NCBI RefSeq assembly: GCF_001469215.1
Contig: NZ_LOFH01000001.1
Span: forward strand, 601,379-665,378
Source: Pseudoalteromonas sp. H105
GTDB lineage: Bacteria > Pseudomonadota > Gammaproteobacteria > Enterobacterales > Alteromonadaceae
Direction: 5' to 3'
Length of the DNA stretch: 64,000 nucleotides
The notes under the pieces are model-generated. The model was not told the DNA's origin. It saw nothing but the letters and a program-made list of their open reading frames with translations, and searched no databases. Made by a program: the position numbers and the translations under genes. The stretch's first letter is position 1, and each line of letters starts with the position of its first letter. Positions 48,460-57,681 of this stretch are shown here, piece after piece.

Positions 48460-51400
48460 GTTTTTTCTCCAACCAGCCATAAAATATTGGTAATAAATAA
48501 AGTGTTGTAATTGTTGACGTAATTAATCCGCCAATAACCACAATGGCTAATGGCTTTTGTATTTCAGCGCCGGGGCCAGTGGCAAATACGAGAGGTAGTA
48601 AACCAAACATCGCGGTTGTAGCTGTCATTAAAACGGGGCGAAGACGCCTATTTGCTCCCTCTAAAATACGTTGCGTTACAGTCGCAGAAAATATTTTCAT
48701 TTGCTCAAAGTAACTGATCATTACAATTGCGTTCAATACCGCTACACCGAGTAAAGCAACAAACCCAACAGAAGCTGGCACCGATAGGTATTCATTACTA
48801 ATATACAAAGCAATAACACCACCCATTAATGCAAACGGAATATTGGCAATTATCAGGGTTGATTTAGAGATTGATTTAAACGTGGTAAATAAAATAATGA
48901 AAATCAATACTAATGCCACAGGAATGAGCACTAATAAATTTTGTGTTGCACGTTGCTGGTTCTCAAATTCGCCACCAAACGATAAGGTAAAGCCAGTGGG
49001 TAACTTTATGCTGCTCTTAATTTTTGCTTCCAGCTCATTGACATAACTAACCACATCTCGGTTATCAACATTAACGCTTACAGAAGCAAAACGCTTTGCT
49101 TTTTCTCGCTCTATTAACAACGGGCCCGTTTCAAAGTTAATAGTCGCGACCTGTTCAAGTGGTAATAAGCGATTATCAGGCATTAATACGAGCTTTTGCT
49201 TTAATGCACTCATTGACGATAACTCAAAGTGCGCAGCGCTTTCGCCTTTTTGTGTATTGAACACAATAGGAATAACACGATTACCCTCTTGCAGTGACGA
49301 TATTTGCAAGCCTTCTAATTGCGACTTTAAATAATTACTTAACCCTTCAGTGGTTAAACCGAACTGACTAGCAACCTCAGGGACAAGCTTAATATTTACA
49401 TACTTTCCGCCTTCAATAAGCGCCATTTGCACATCACTTGCACCATCAATCTTATTAGCAAGTACTGTGATTTTTTCTGCTAATGAGGCAAGTGCCGCAA
49501 TGTCATTACCAAATACTTTAATGGAAATATCACCGGTACCACCTGTCAACATTTCTGATACTCGCATTTGTATTGGCTGAGTAAACCCAACATTAACTCC
49601 AGGAAATAGCGCGAGTGTTGTACGAATATCTTCTATTAGCAGTGCTTTTGAGTCAAAACGCCAAGTGTCCTTTGGCGCTAACTCCATAAATACATCGGTT
49701 TCGTTTAGCCCCATAGGATCAAGCCCAAGCTCATCAGAGCCGGTACGAGCAACAATTTGTAAGATCTCTGGTGTGTTTTTTAACAGCGTGGCTTCAATTT
49801 GCTTATCTATATCCAGCGACGCTTGCAAGGAAATACTAGGGGATTTTTCCAATTGCACAATAATGTCGCCTTCATCTAACACTGGCATAAAGCTTTTACC
49901 TAACCCTTGAAATAATATACCACTGATCACTAAAACAGTTAGTGATACCACACTAATAGCCACCGGCTTTTTAATTGCTTGGGCAAGTGTTTTAGTATAA
50001 AAACCTTGTAATTGCGTGACTATTTTAGGCTGAGTTATGGGTTCATTTTTTAATAACAACGAGGCTAAAATTGGAATTATTGTTAACGACAACAACAAAG
50101 CACTTAGCATGGCAAACACGATAGTTAACGCCACTGGGGTAAATAACTTACCTTCTAGCCCTGTTAACATTAATAGTGGTGAAAACACGATAATTATAAT
50201 GAGTGTACCTGAAAACACTGGCGCTGCGACTTCTTTACATGCACGATAAATAACATGCAGTCGAGGGAGATGCTGATTGTTAGCCAGCCGATTTACTATA
50301 TTTTCAACAATAACCACCGATGAGTCCACCAGCATACCAATGGCAATGACTAACCCCCCTAAACTCATTAAATTTGCTGATAAATCAAACTGCTTCATCA
50401 TTATAAACGTCAACAATGCCGACATAGGTAAAGACAAAGACACCACTAATGATGAACGTATGTCCCCTAAAAATAAGGCCAGTAGTACTATAACTAAAAT
50501 GATAGCTTGGCCGAGCGCAGTAGTGATCGTACTAATTGCGGTATTAATTAAATTAGAGCGATCGTAAAACACATTTATTTTTGTACCTGGAGGTAATGAA
50601 GCCTCAATAGCGCTAAGTTTATCTTTTACATCTTCAACAACTTGCGCTGTATTACTATTTTTAAGCGCAATAATAAGCCCTTGCACCGCCTCTTCACTGT
50701 TTTTAGTGACTGCACCATAACGTGTTAAACTGCCCACTTGCACTGTGGCAATATCACTTAAACGGATGACCTTATTTTGAGTGGATCTAACCACGGTATC
50801 TTCAATGGCGCTAATATCTACATATTTGCCCTCAGTACGCAAAATTAAGGTGTCGTTGCCTTTTTCTAACCGACCTATCCCCCCGTTTTGATTCGTTTGT
50901 GTGATTGCAAACTTCATCTCATTAAAGCTAACTTGATGCTGTTGCATCGATAGCGTATCGGGACGTATTTCATAGGTTTTTGAAAAGCCGCCAAGACTAT
51001 TCACATCCGCAACGCCGGTTACAGTGCGCAATAATGGACGAATTTGCCAATCTAAAAGCGCTCTTCTTTCACTCAGTGATAAGTGACTACTCTCTATGGT
51101 AAACATAAAAACTTCACTTAAGGGCGTGCTCATAGGCGCCATACCGCCACTAATATTACTAGGCAAGGTGGGCAAAATACTTACTAAACGCTCATTGACT
51201 TGCTGACGCGCCCAATAGATGTCGGTGCCCTCTTCAAAATCAATGGTAATATCGGTAATAGAATACTTAGTGGTAGAGCGCAGCATTTGCTGTGACGGAA
51301 TACCCAGTAATTCAGTTTCAATCACCCGTGTTACTTGCGATTCTATCTCAAGGGCGCTCATACCAGGTAATTTGTATACTATTTTAACTTGAGTAGGCGA

Positions 51401-51526
51401 TATTTCTGGGAAAGCATCCACCGGAATACTTAACCAAGATCGAGCGCCAATCGCCATAGCGACGATAACAAAAATACTAACAAATAAACGCTGGGTCAGT
51501 GAAAACTTAATAAGCTGGTTTAGCAT
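48452..51526 (-). CDS. RND efflux transporter, CzcA/CusA-like
   Basis: This 1024-residue inner-membrane pump has the RND layout (helix 1 at about 10-30, porter loop, helices 2-6, helix 7 near 530, second loop, helices 8-12). The proton-relay region reads MSLGGLVIAIGMLVDSSVVIVEN (about 395-417), of the heavy-metal-efflux kind with Asp and Glu-Asn. RSTTKYSITDITIDFEEGTDIYWARQQV is characteristic of CzcA/CusA. Translation follows directly on the adaptor gene (stop and ATG adjacent). Metal specificity cannot be read from sequence alone. Confidence 0.9.
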   Translation of the reverse strand: MLNQLIKFSLTQRLFVSIFVIVAMAIGARSWLSIPVDAFPEISPTQVKIVYKLPGMSALEIESQVTRVIETELLGIPSQQMLRSTTKYSITDITIDFEEGTDIYWARQQVNERLVSILPTLPSNISGGMAPMSTPLSEVFMFTIESSHLSLSERRALLDWQIRPLLRTVTGVADVNSLGGFSKTYEIRPDTLSMQQHQVSFNEMKFAITQTNQNGGIGRLEKGNDTLILRTEGKYVDISAIEDTVVRSTQNKVIRLSDIATVQVGSLTRYGAVTKNSEEAVQGLIIALKNSNTAQVVEDVKDKLSAIEASLPPGTKINVFYDRSNLINTAISTITTALGQAIILVIVLLALFLGDIRSSLVVSLSLPMSALLTFIMMKQFDLSANLMSLGGLVIAIGMLVDSSVVIVENIVNRLANNQHLPRLHVIYRACKEVAAPVFSGTLIIIIVFSPLLMLTGLEGKLFTPVALTIVFAMLSALLLSLTIIPILASLLLKNEPITQPKIVTQLQGFYTKTLAQAIKKPVAISVVSLTVLVISGILFQGLGKSFMPVLDEGDIIVQLEKSPSISLQASLDIDKQIEATLLKNTPEILQIVARTGSDELGLDPMGLNETDVFMELAPKDTWRFDSKALLIEDIRTTLALFPGVNVGFTQPIQMRVSEMLTGGTGDISIKVFGNDIAALASLAEKITVLANKIDGASDVQMALIEGGKYVNIKLVPEVASQFGLTTEGLSNYLKSQLEGLQISSLQEGNRVIPIVFNTQKGESAAHFELSSMSALKQKLVLMPDNRLLPLEQVATINFETGPLLIEREKAKRFASVSVNVDNRDVVSYVNELEAKIKSSIKLPTGFTLSFGGEFENQQRATQNLLVLIPVALVLIFIILFTTFKSISKSTLIIANIPFALMGGVIALYISNEYLSVPASVGFVALLGVAVLNAIVMISYFEQMKIFSATVTQRILEGANRRLRPVLMTATTAMFGLLPLVFATGPGAEIQKPLAIVVIGGLITSTITTLYLLPIFYGWLEKKHG

Positions 51527-52615
51527 TTACTCTCTCCCTAAGTGAAGCAACATGCCTTGTAGCGCACTAACTGAGCTTATTAGTGCTGGTTGACCAGCTA
51601 GGTTTTTATTAGCAGTAAACACGTAATCTTGACCATGCGTACCTTTAAGCTCAACAGGCTGAAATTCAAGCTTATCGCCAGACTTTAAAGCTATGTAATT
51701 TGTATTTTCAAACTCAAACACCGCTGACTTTGCTATTTTAAAACCCGCTAAATTATTTACTGGTGTAACGTTCAAGGTTTGCCCTAATATCAGCTTGCAC
51801 TTATTTGAGCTTGGCGACGCCCACACAGTTTGATGATATTTGTCTGCAATACCCTCATAGCTCTCAATATTTAAAGTGCAATTTTGTGACAATTTGAAAT
51901 GCGATAACGTATCAACAAATGCAAGCGGGACTTCAATTTTAACGCGAATACTATTTAAACCGATAATGTCAAACGCGGTATCGCCCATAACACGGGTACC
52001 CGGCGCATTGGTCAGTTTTAAAATACCCTTTTTTGGGCTCACCAATGTCACATTTTCATTGCTATCAATGTTTAAAAATGCAATTTGATGTTGCATATGT
52101 TCAAGATTTAGCTTTGCATCAAAATAGTTTTTAGTTATTTCAACCCATTCAGTGCTTCTAATTATTTTGTTTTTTAGATGTTGTTGGTTTATATCATAAT
52201 GGCTTTTTGTAATCGCGAGCATGTCTTTTGCTGATTGATAAGCATCTAAAAAATGATGAACGTCACTGCCTTCAACATGTGCTATCGTGGCCCCTTTTTC
52301 TACTAAGCTGCCGTTAGCATAAAAATAATTTACCTGTTGCACATCAAATGCAAATGGCACAGTGTAGTTTTCCAAAGGCTTGAAGTTAACGTCACCAATT
52401 AAGCTTTGCCCAACTATAAACTGCGTTTTTTTTATCGATGCAAATTCAACATCAAAACCATTTAATGATGCCTGTGAAACTGGTGCTAAGCGCTGCATAG
52501 CAAGCACAGGATTACACAGCATTGAATACGCACAACAAAATAAAAATAACCTGGATAGATCACGTAAGAAATGACGCACTTTATTTGTAAAATTTAACAG
52601 CATTAGTTTGTTCAC
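51527..52615 (-). CDS. RND periplasmic adaptor protein (membrane fusion protein)
   Basis: The 362 residues have a hydrophobic N-terminus with a cysteine (SRLFLFCCAYSMLCNPVLA), compatible with an exported or lipid-anchored protein. A lipoyl-like half (VNYFYANGSLVEKGATIAHVEGSD), a coiled hairpin and the second lipoyl half with beta-barrel follow (VTLVSPKKGILKLTNAPGTRVMGDTAFDI). It bridges the pump to an outer-membrane channel. No TolC-type gene is in the window, so the pump must use a channel from elsewhere. Start GTG 52615 or ATG 52603. Confidence 0.85.
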   Translation of the reverse strand: MNKLMLLNFTNKVRHFLRDLSRLFLFCCAYSMLCNPVLAMQRLAPVSQASLNGFDVEFASIKKTQFIVGQSLIGDVNFKPLENYTVPFAFDVQQVNYFYANGSLVEKGATIAHVEGSDVHHFLDAYQSAKDMLAITKSHYDINQQHLKNKIIRSTEWVEITKNYFDAKLNLEHMQHQIAFLNIDSNENVTLVSPKKGILKLTNAPGTRVMGDTAFDIIGLNSIRVKIEVPLAFVDTLSHFKLSQNCTLNIESYEGIADKYHQTVWASPSSNKCKLILGQTLNVTPVNNLAGFKIAKSAVFEFENTNYIALKSGDKLEFQPVELKGTHGQDYVFTANKNLAGQPALISSVSALQGMLLHLGRE

Positions 52616-52637
52616 ATTGAATTAATTTTATAAAATT

Positions 52638-52658
52638 CACCATGGCCGTATTATGGTG
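52638..52658. promoter_or_regulatory. Candidate operator between the RND operon and the LuxR-type gene
   Basis: CACCAT-N9-ATGGTG, a perfect 6-bp dyad, lies 23 bp upstream of the adaptor start in the 146-bp divergent intergenic region. Its size and position fit a site for a dimeric regulator, possibly the adjacent LuxR-type protein. Confidence 0.45.
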
Positions 52659-52761
52659 TTAAATCATCAGGCAAACGTCTGAGCGTACCTAAAAACACCT
52701 AAATTTACCGCATAGTACATTTGTCCATTGCATTCATAACACACTGATAATAGAGGTTTTA

Positions 52762-53295
52762 ATGAGAGATAAGCTGATCGCCATCACATTACTAATAATA
52801 ATGGTGCTGAATTTTTTTGATGTGTTAGTTGATATTAACCTAGGGGTGCCGCTATGGCATATCTTGTCTGAAGCCTTAATTGTGGCCATATCAGCAACAG
52901 GCGCTATTTTTCTTATTAAAGATATACGAGCACGTACAGCCAATATTACATCACTTAAGCACCAACTCACTAACTCAAAAAATGAAATTAAAAACATATC
53001 ACAAGCAATGAAAGAGGCACGTCACCAGTACAGTGGCGTAATTCAAACACAATTTTCACAGTGGACGTTGACACGCAGTGAACAAGAAGTCGCTATGTTA
53101 TTATTGAAAGGCTTAAGTTTTAAAGAAATCAGCGCCGTGAGGAATACAAAAGAAAAAACCGTGCGCCAACAAGCCTCCGATATTTACAGTAAGGCTGATG
53201 TAGAAGGCCGACACGAATTTGCTGCCTGGTTTTTAGAAGACTTCATGCAACAAGGACACTACCCACAAGCAGGCTCAAGCCTTAATGAGTTATAA
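52762..53295 (+). CDS. Membrane-anchored LuxR-type (GerE) regulator
   Basis: This 177-residue protein has two hydrophobic helices at about 6-24 and 34-53, a coiled-coil linker (about 60-92) and a C-terminal GerE helix-turn-helix (LTRSEQEVAMLLLKGLSFKEISAVRNTKEKTVRQ..., about 107-160). There is no receiver domain, so the signal is presumably sensed in or at the membrane. It is divergent from an RND efflux operon with a dyad between, suggesting it controls efflux (inference). Single-domain membrane GerE proteins of this size are uncommon. Confidence 0.85.
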   Translation: MRDKLIAITLLIIMVLNFFDVLVDINLGVPLWHILSEALIVAISATGAIFLIKDIRARTANITSLKHQLTNSKNEIKNISQAMKEARHQYSGVIQTQFSQWTLTRSEQEVAMLLLKGLSFKEISAVRNTKEKTVRQQASDIYSKADVEGRHEFAAWFLEDFMQQGHYPQAGSSLNEL

Positions 53296-53577
53296 AAGTA
53301 CAAAACCGTTTGTTTATATTGAGCCACTTTATCTTTCTGTATTGTCGTCGCAACAACGTGTTTGGTTTAATGACAAAGCAGTCTTTAGATAGGCGGTTTT
53401 TTACATCGATGGTGAAAAAAGAGGCGTAAAGCGCAAACCGCGTTCCCTTATATAGCCTTTTTATGGTCTCGTTATTAGTAAACTTGCGATATTTTATTAC
53501 GTTTTGTGTTTTCATTTAGCCAATAGTAAATTTCATCAGTGATGCTAAAGTAAAAACTCAGTGACATGGCTGTTGCT

Positions 53578-53796
53578 CTAACCGACTTGTATTACTTTAG
53601 GGTGTTTTTCCGTTGAAAATTCATGATAAATATCATCCAGATAAGTGGCGAGTTCAGCAGGCTTTAAATCCGCAGGAATGACCACATCATAAACACGCGA
53701 GCGAATTCCGGTATCAGATTCATTAAAAAGCTGCCATGCTTGTTCTTTTTTTAAAACTGACATCTGTTTACCAAAAACATTAAACTTAATAAGCAC
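53578..53796 (-). CDS. Small conserved hypothetical protein
   Basis: The 72 residues (MLIKFNVFGKQMSVLKKEQAWQLFNE...PADLKPAELATYLDDIYHEF) look like a compact alpha/beta protein. The start is GTG 53796 with AGGGGC about 10 nt upstream. I associate the VIPADLxxxELATYLDDIYHE pattern with the DUF7661 group, from memory only. It stands alone between the LuxR-type gene and the MEST-like hydrolase. Function unknown. Confidence 0.6.
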   Translation of the reverse strand: MLIKFNVFGKQMSVLKKEQAWQLFNESDTGIRSRVYDVVIPADLKPAELATYLDDIYHEFSTEKHPKVIQVG

Positions 53797-53999
53797 AACT
53801 ACAGCCCCTGAAACCTAAAAATGACGTTTAACCATGTTAGGCGAATACGTTATTAAAATCATCCGTTTTTTAAAGGAAAAAAAGCGTCAGTCAAACGTAT
53901 ATGCTCTTTAAAAATGAACAAAAAACTCAATGACTACCACACTTTAAAAAGGGAATGCACGTCACAGTGAGTCTGTAAACGCTTGTATAAAATGAGTTT

Positions 54000-54890
54000 T
54001 CATCTCAAAAAATCCAATGCATGCTGTGTAACACGTTTGGGGTGTTCTAGTTGCGGGTAATGGCCAACGCCTTCTAATGCAATAACGTCTGGGCAACTGA
54101 TGAGTTCATTGTATCGCGCCACCATATGACGACCCGAGACAGGATCTTCCATACCACAAATCAAGCGAACAGGAATATCTGTTTGTTGTAAAGCGCCAAC
54201 CCAGCGGCCCCGCCATTGCTCTCGCTCTGTGATGTAGTGTATCAATTTAGCCATCACAGGTTTGCCCTGTTTATAGTTAATTAAAGACCATAACTCTTGC
54301 AATTCTTTCTCATTCAGAGGGATTGCACAAATATAATCAAAATTAAGTTTGAAACGTTTGAAACTAGCCAACCGAGAAACAAAGAAGCCAAGGGGGCTCA
54401 GCAGCAATTTTTGTAATAAAACAGGTTTGTGTGTTTCACTAAATAACCCACCATTGAGCAAACATAATCGTTCAATTTTGAGCGCATTCTTTTCATTCAA
54501 ACAACAACGAGCAAGTAACTCTTGCGCTACCGTATCACCGTAATCATGGCTCAAAACCTGCACACTGCTTACTTTAAATAACCGCATAAAATGGGTTAAT
54601 AAATCAGCTTGGGTCGCAATTTGATAGTGTATATCACGTGGTTTATCACTAAAGCCAAAACCCAGCATATCTAATGTAAATACTTTAAAATGCTTAATTA
54701 ATTCTGGCCATTGATTGTGCCAATCCCAACTGGCTGAGGGGTAACCATGAATAAGCAATAAACATGGGCCGTCTTCTTTACCTTGCACATGATATGAAAT
54801 GTGATGGCCTTTAAATTCAAACGTTGACCTGTTTTCATACCATGCTGCAAGTGAGTCTGTGATATTGACGGTATTATTAAGCACATTCAT
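54000..54890 (-). CDS. Alpha/beta hydrolase, MEST (PEG1)-like
   Basis: This 296-residue protein has the oxyanion region HGYPSASWDWHNQW and nucleophile elbow VLSHDYGDTVAQELL, in which an aspartate takes the position of the usual serine, as in haloalkane dehalogenases, epoxide hydrolases and animal MEST/PEG1. LLNGGLFSETHKPVLLQKLL also matches the MEST signature (NGG-hydrophobic-ETH). The acid (GMEDPVSG) and histidine (GVGHYPQLEHP) are present. Substrate unknown. Likely cytoplasmic; no signal peptide. Confidence 0.85.
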   Translation of the reverse strand: MNVLNNTVNITDSLAAWYENRSTFEFKGHHISYHVQGKEDGPCLLLIHGYPSASWDWHNQWPELIKHFKVFTLDMLGFGFSDKPRDIHYQIATQADLLTHFMRLFKVSSVQVLSHDYGDTVAQELLARCCLNEKNALKIERLCLLNGGLFSETHKPVLLQKLLLSPLGFFVSRLASFKRFKLNFDYICAIPLNEKELQELWSLINYKQGKPVMAKLIHYITEREQWRGRWVGALQQTDIPVRLICGMEDPVSGRHMVARYNELISCPDVIALEGVGHYPQLEHPKRVTQHALDFLR

Positions 54891-54943
54891 ACACTTTCCC
54901 TATTATGCATTATCACTTAAATACATACTCAATTAACCGCTAA

Positions 54944-55396
54944 CTATGAACCCGGCGTTAATGACTTAGTAGCCATTTTCACTATCTCCGGCATAAACAA
55001 AACAGCCTTTTCAAGAGGATAAACCGCAATGATACGGTGTTCTCCATGATACGTTTTTCCGGTAATAACAAACTCATCACCAATTTCATCAGGCCAATAG
55101 TTCTTCATGTTAGGACCATTAACTCCACACCACCAAGATTGCTCAGCGTCCATGTACGGCAGAGATTCACCTTTAATTAACTCGGTAACTTTAAACACAT
55201 ACCCATTATCATTTTTGAAAAAATCAGGAGTACCTATAATCCTATAAGTTCTAACGACCTCTCCAATAAAAACAAAATCAGCATAGTTAACAGTCACCAA
55301 AAATTTATTCTGTGCTGAGTGCCCCTCTAAATAATCCTGACTACATGCAAATGCATTCAAATTTACAAAAATTAAAAAGGCCAAAATATATTTCAT
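54944..55396 (-). CDS. Exported small protein, unknown (NTR-like?)
   Basis: The 150 residues begin with a signal peptide MKYILAFLIFVNLNAFACS. The mature protein starts near a cysteine and contains ADFVFIGEVVRTYRI, GYVFKVTELIKGE, a WWCGVNG motif and DEFVITGKTYHGE. This strand pattern with a second cysteine resembles netrin/TIMP-like OB domains found in some bacterial secreted proteins, which is a weak guess. The Cys at position about 18 could be a lipid anchor. Confidence 0.6.
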   Translation of the reverse strand: MKYILAFLIFVNLNAFACSQDYLEGHSAQNKFLVTVNYADFVFIGEVVRTYRIIGTPDFFKNDNGYVFKVTELIKGESLPYMDAEQSWWCGVNGPNMKNYWPDEIGDEFVITGKTYHGEHRIIAVYPLEKAVLFMPEIVKMATKSLTPGS

Positions 55397-55507
55397 GGGT
55401 TTAAATGCGCCAAATTAGCGTCCCCTTTAAGCTTTAACAAGGCCACTATCAGAACAAACCTCACCACCGCGAAATGCCAACTATCCACTGAATGTGAATA
55501 CAAGACA

Positions 55508-55831
55508 TTATACGTTAGCGTCGACAAGTTCACCCACGTGTACTTTCAGACATGCAGGCTGAACTGACAACCAGTGTTCTATTTTTGCTTTTTGTTCTTC
55601 GCTTACTGAGCCATATCGGTCGTTAGACGTAATAAACCCATCGAAACTGTCTGAACTGATTCCTGCACCAACAACTAAATGATGAGATTCAATAAAATCT
55701 AAAAAATTATCTAAAAGCCCATCATAACTATCCGTTGAAGTTGAGAGAGTGCATGAAAATGTAAAGCCAAAAACTGCAAATTCATTTTTATGTAGCTTTT
55801 TCCTGAGCCTACGGCTTCTCTTTTTTGTCAT
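55508..55831 (-). CDS. yggL: YggL family protein (DUF469), 50S-associated
   Basis: The 107 residues match YggL in length (108 in E. coli) and motifs: KKRSRRLRKKLHKNEFAVFGFTFSC, LLDNFLDFIESHHLVVGAGI, and VSEEQKAKIEHWLSVQPACLKVHVGELVDA. YggL binds the large ribosomal subunit; its effect on translation is not clear. It has an unusual setting here: in E. coli it lies next to mutY/trmB, whereas here it is among accessory genes, so this may be a transferred extra copy. Confidence 0.9.
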   Translation of the reverse strand: MTKKRSRRLRKKLHKNEFAVFGFTFSCTLSTSTDSYDGLLDNFLDFIESHHLVVGAGISSDSFDGFITSNDRYGSVSEEQKAKIEHWLSVQPACLKVHVGELVDANV

Positions 55832-55941
55832 AATTTCCTTTGTACATATTGCCCCGTAATCGAGGTAGTGTGTTTAGCTAAAATGAATGAAGAACGAACA
55901 TTTACCAACGGTTAGTTACCCGATATATACGTGCAAACACG

Positions 55942-56889
55942 TTAAGGCGCTGATGCAAAAGTTAAAAAATACCCTGCTGTTTCTTCAGGCCTCTCTAACA
56001 TGGGTAAATGCCCAACACGGTCCATAATAGTAACCTGTGCTTGAGGGAGAATATGCTTTAATACTTTCGCACCAGATAAATGTAAGACGCGATCGTTATC
56101 GCCCCATGTGATTAACACAGGTCCTTTATAGTATTTTAAAACAGTATCAAGTGGTGAATCAAACTGAGCTTCTCTATTTTTTATATTATGAATTTGCTCA
56201 TAAATTTTTGTATTTAGATTTATTCTTTGCTCAGCTTTAGCTGCTAAATATTTAACGATAGGTGCTGGGATAAATGGGCGTTCAACAAATAAAAAATCAA
56301 GTAATTGACTGAATTCTAACTCTGTTCTAGGTAAGATCATTGGATTCTGACCATTTCTTACTGCTGAAAACATCTCACTTTCATCTGAACCACCCACACC
56401 TAATGGACTTATCAGCCAAAGGTTTATTACGCGCTCAGGGTATTGAGCAGAAAAATTACCAGCAATATACCCACCCATTGAACTGCCCGCTAAATTAAAT
56501 ACTTTAATGTTGAGAGTGTCTAGAATTGTCTTAAGCCTAGAAACTTGTGAAAACACATCATAATCAAGATCAATAGTATCTGTACTGTTCCCAAATCCAG
56601 GTAAATCTATTGCGATCACATCAAAGTGCTCCGTAAGATACCCTGATACTCTAGCCCAGTTATCTTTGTCAGCACCAAAACCATGAAGTAAAACCAATGG
56701 AGGCCCCTTTCCTCCGCGAAGATACTCAATATTCAGATCACCCGCTTCAAGGTTATACAACTTTAACCCTGAAAGACTTCTTTCAACATTCACGGTGAAT
56801 TGAAATAATGTTGATATCGGCGTAATCACATACAGAAATGAAAAGAGCAAAACCGTACTAACCAAAATAAAGCACACCCTTTTTATCAT
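55942..56889 (-). CDS. Alpha/beta hydrolase, membrane-anchored
   Basis: The 315 residues start with one hydrophobic segment (about 5-25, VCFILVSTVLLFSFLYVITPI), likely an uncleaved anchor with the enzyme in the periplasm. Catalytic parts are HGFGADKDNWARVSGYL (oxyanion), AGSSMGGYIAGNF (Ser), ITWGDNDRVLHLSGAKVL (Asp) and VGHLPMLERPEE (His). GGAG lies 9 nt upstream of the ATG. The gene is preceded by one of three copies of a promoter-like repeat. Substrate unknown; probably lipase- or esterase-like. Confidence 0.87.
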   Translation of the reverse strand: MIKRVCFILVSTVLLFSFLYVITPISTLFQFTVNVERSLSGLKLYNLEAGDLNIEYLRGGKGPPLVLLHGFGADKDNWARVSGYLTEHFDVIAIDLPGFGNSTDTIDLDYDVFSQVSRLKTILDTLNIKVFNLAGSSMGGYIAGNFSAQYPERVINLWLISPLGVGGSDESEMFSAVRNGQNPMILPRTELEFSQLLDFLFVERPFIPAPIVKYLAAKAEQRINLNTKIYEQIHNIKNREAQFDSPLDTVLKYYKGPVLITWGDNDRVLHLSGAKVLKHILPQAQVTIMDRVGHLPMLERPEETAGYFLTFASAP

Positions 56890-56921
56890 TTTTATGTCTC
56901 CGCTTTTATGCTTATGATTAA

Positions 56922-56950
56922 ACCATAACCGAGTTCCTAGTTTGGTTCAA
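56922..56950 (-). promoter_or_regulatory. Shared promoter-like element, copy 1
   Basis: On the minus strand TTGAAC-N17-TATGGT forms a -35/-10 pair 33 bp from the hydrolase start. The 17-bp spacer is nearly the same in the copies at 57647 and 60633, implying an operator within it (ACC...GGT partial dyad). Confidence 0.65.
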
Positions 56951-57148
56951 CGAATAGCCGTGTTGTTAAAATAGGATCTGTTTTAATGGGTATTGAATAT
57001 ACGCATTAAGGCATTAGGCACTTGCCTTCATGAATTTAGCGTTTTCTCAACTTAGCCGTATTAGGTAAATTCAATATAGGTAATATTGCCGCGTGATTTT
57101 TTAAACGTAAGGGACAATGCCGTTACAATTTATAGTTAGAAGCAGCAA

Positions 57149-57592
57149 CTAATGCTTAATATTTGCGTCATGGTGCATTGCTATGTCACGAAGTTTAAAT
57201 GCTAAATTCATTAAATATAAGCCAATAATAATATCAATTACACCGCAAAACTCAGGCCACCAAACTGGTGTCCCCGCATTAATAAATAACATATGATGAA
57301 TAATATCGTAAATGCCATGCAATAAATAACCAAGGGCTAACAGGTTGAATTTATAAAAATTGGTCAATCTCAATGATAAAATCGCAATACCAAAAAAGAC
57401 TAAGCCGCTCATCAACTCTAACGGTATTACTGCATAATCATTTACGTAAACAGCAAACGCAAAATAATAGAGTGGAAATGTTATAAGCAAAAATGCATAG
57501 GTGAATTTACTACTTTCTAATCTCGATTTTTTAAAGTGTCCGATTAAAAAAATTGATACGACGATCCCAATGGTAAAGGCAGGTATATTCAT
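57149..57592 (-). CDS. DUF6010-like membrane protein
   Basis: This 147-residue protein has about five hydrophobic helices. The motif ALGYLLHGIYDIIHHMLFINAG followed by PVWWPEFCGVIDIIIGLYLM (about 88-135), with clustered His, Trp and Cys, is typical of the DUF6010 group as I remember it. The His/Asp arrangement could bind metal or heme. Function unknown. Preceded by shared promoter element copy 2. Confidence 0.75.
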   Translation of the reverse strand: MNIPAFTIGIVVSIFLIGHFKKSRLESSKFTYAFLLITFPLYYFAFAVYVNDYAVIPLELMSGLVFFGIAILSLRLTNFYKFNLLALGYLLHGIYDIIHHMLFINAGTPVWWPEFCGVIDIIIGLYLMNLAFKLRDIAMHHDANIKH

Positions 57593-57646
57593 GGCTTTCT
57601 GACGAGCTTATAGATTCACTCATTTAAATTTTTTTATTGATAGTTC

Positions 57647-57675
57647 ACCATAACCGAGTTCTTATTTTGGTTCAA
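57647..57675 (-). promoter_or_regulatory. Shared promoter-like element, copy 2
   Basis: TTGAAC-N17-TATGGT with the same spacer core (AGAACTCGGT) as copy 1, 55 bp before the DUF6010 gene start. Confidence 0.65.
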
Positions 57676-57681
57676 TCAGTT

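Noticed and set aside
53282..53515. 77-residue minus-strand ORF after the LuxR-type gene
   Set aside because: Overlaps the regulator's stop, strongly basic with no recognisable fold or ribosome-binding site; more likely an intergenic repeat than a gene.
55832..55941. Possible attC between the hydrolase and yggL
   Set aside because: GTTGG and TTAAC boxes occur, but no paired L boxes or consensus R' site could be found.
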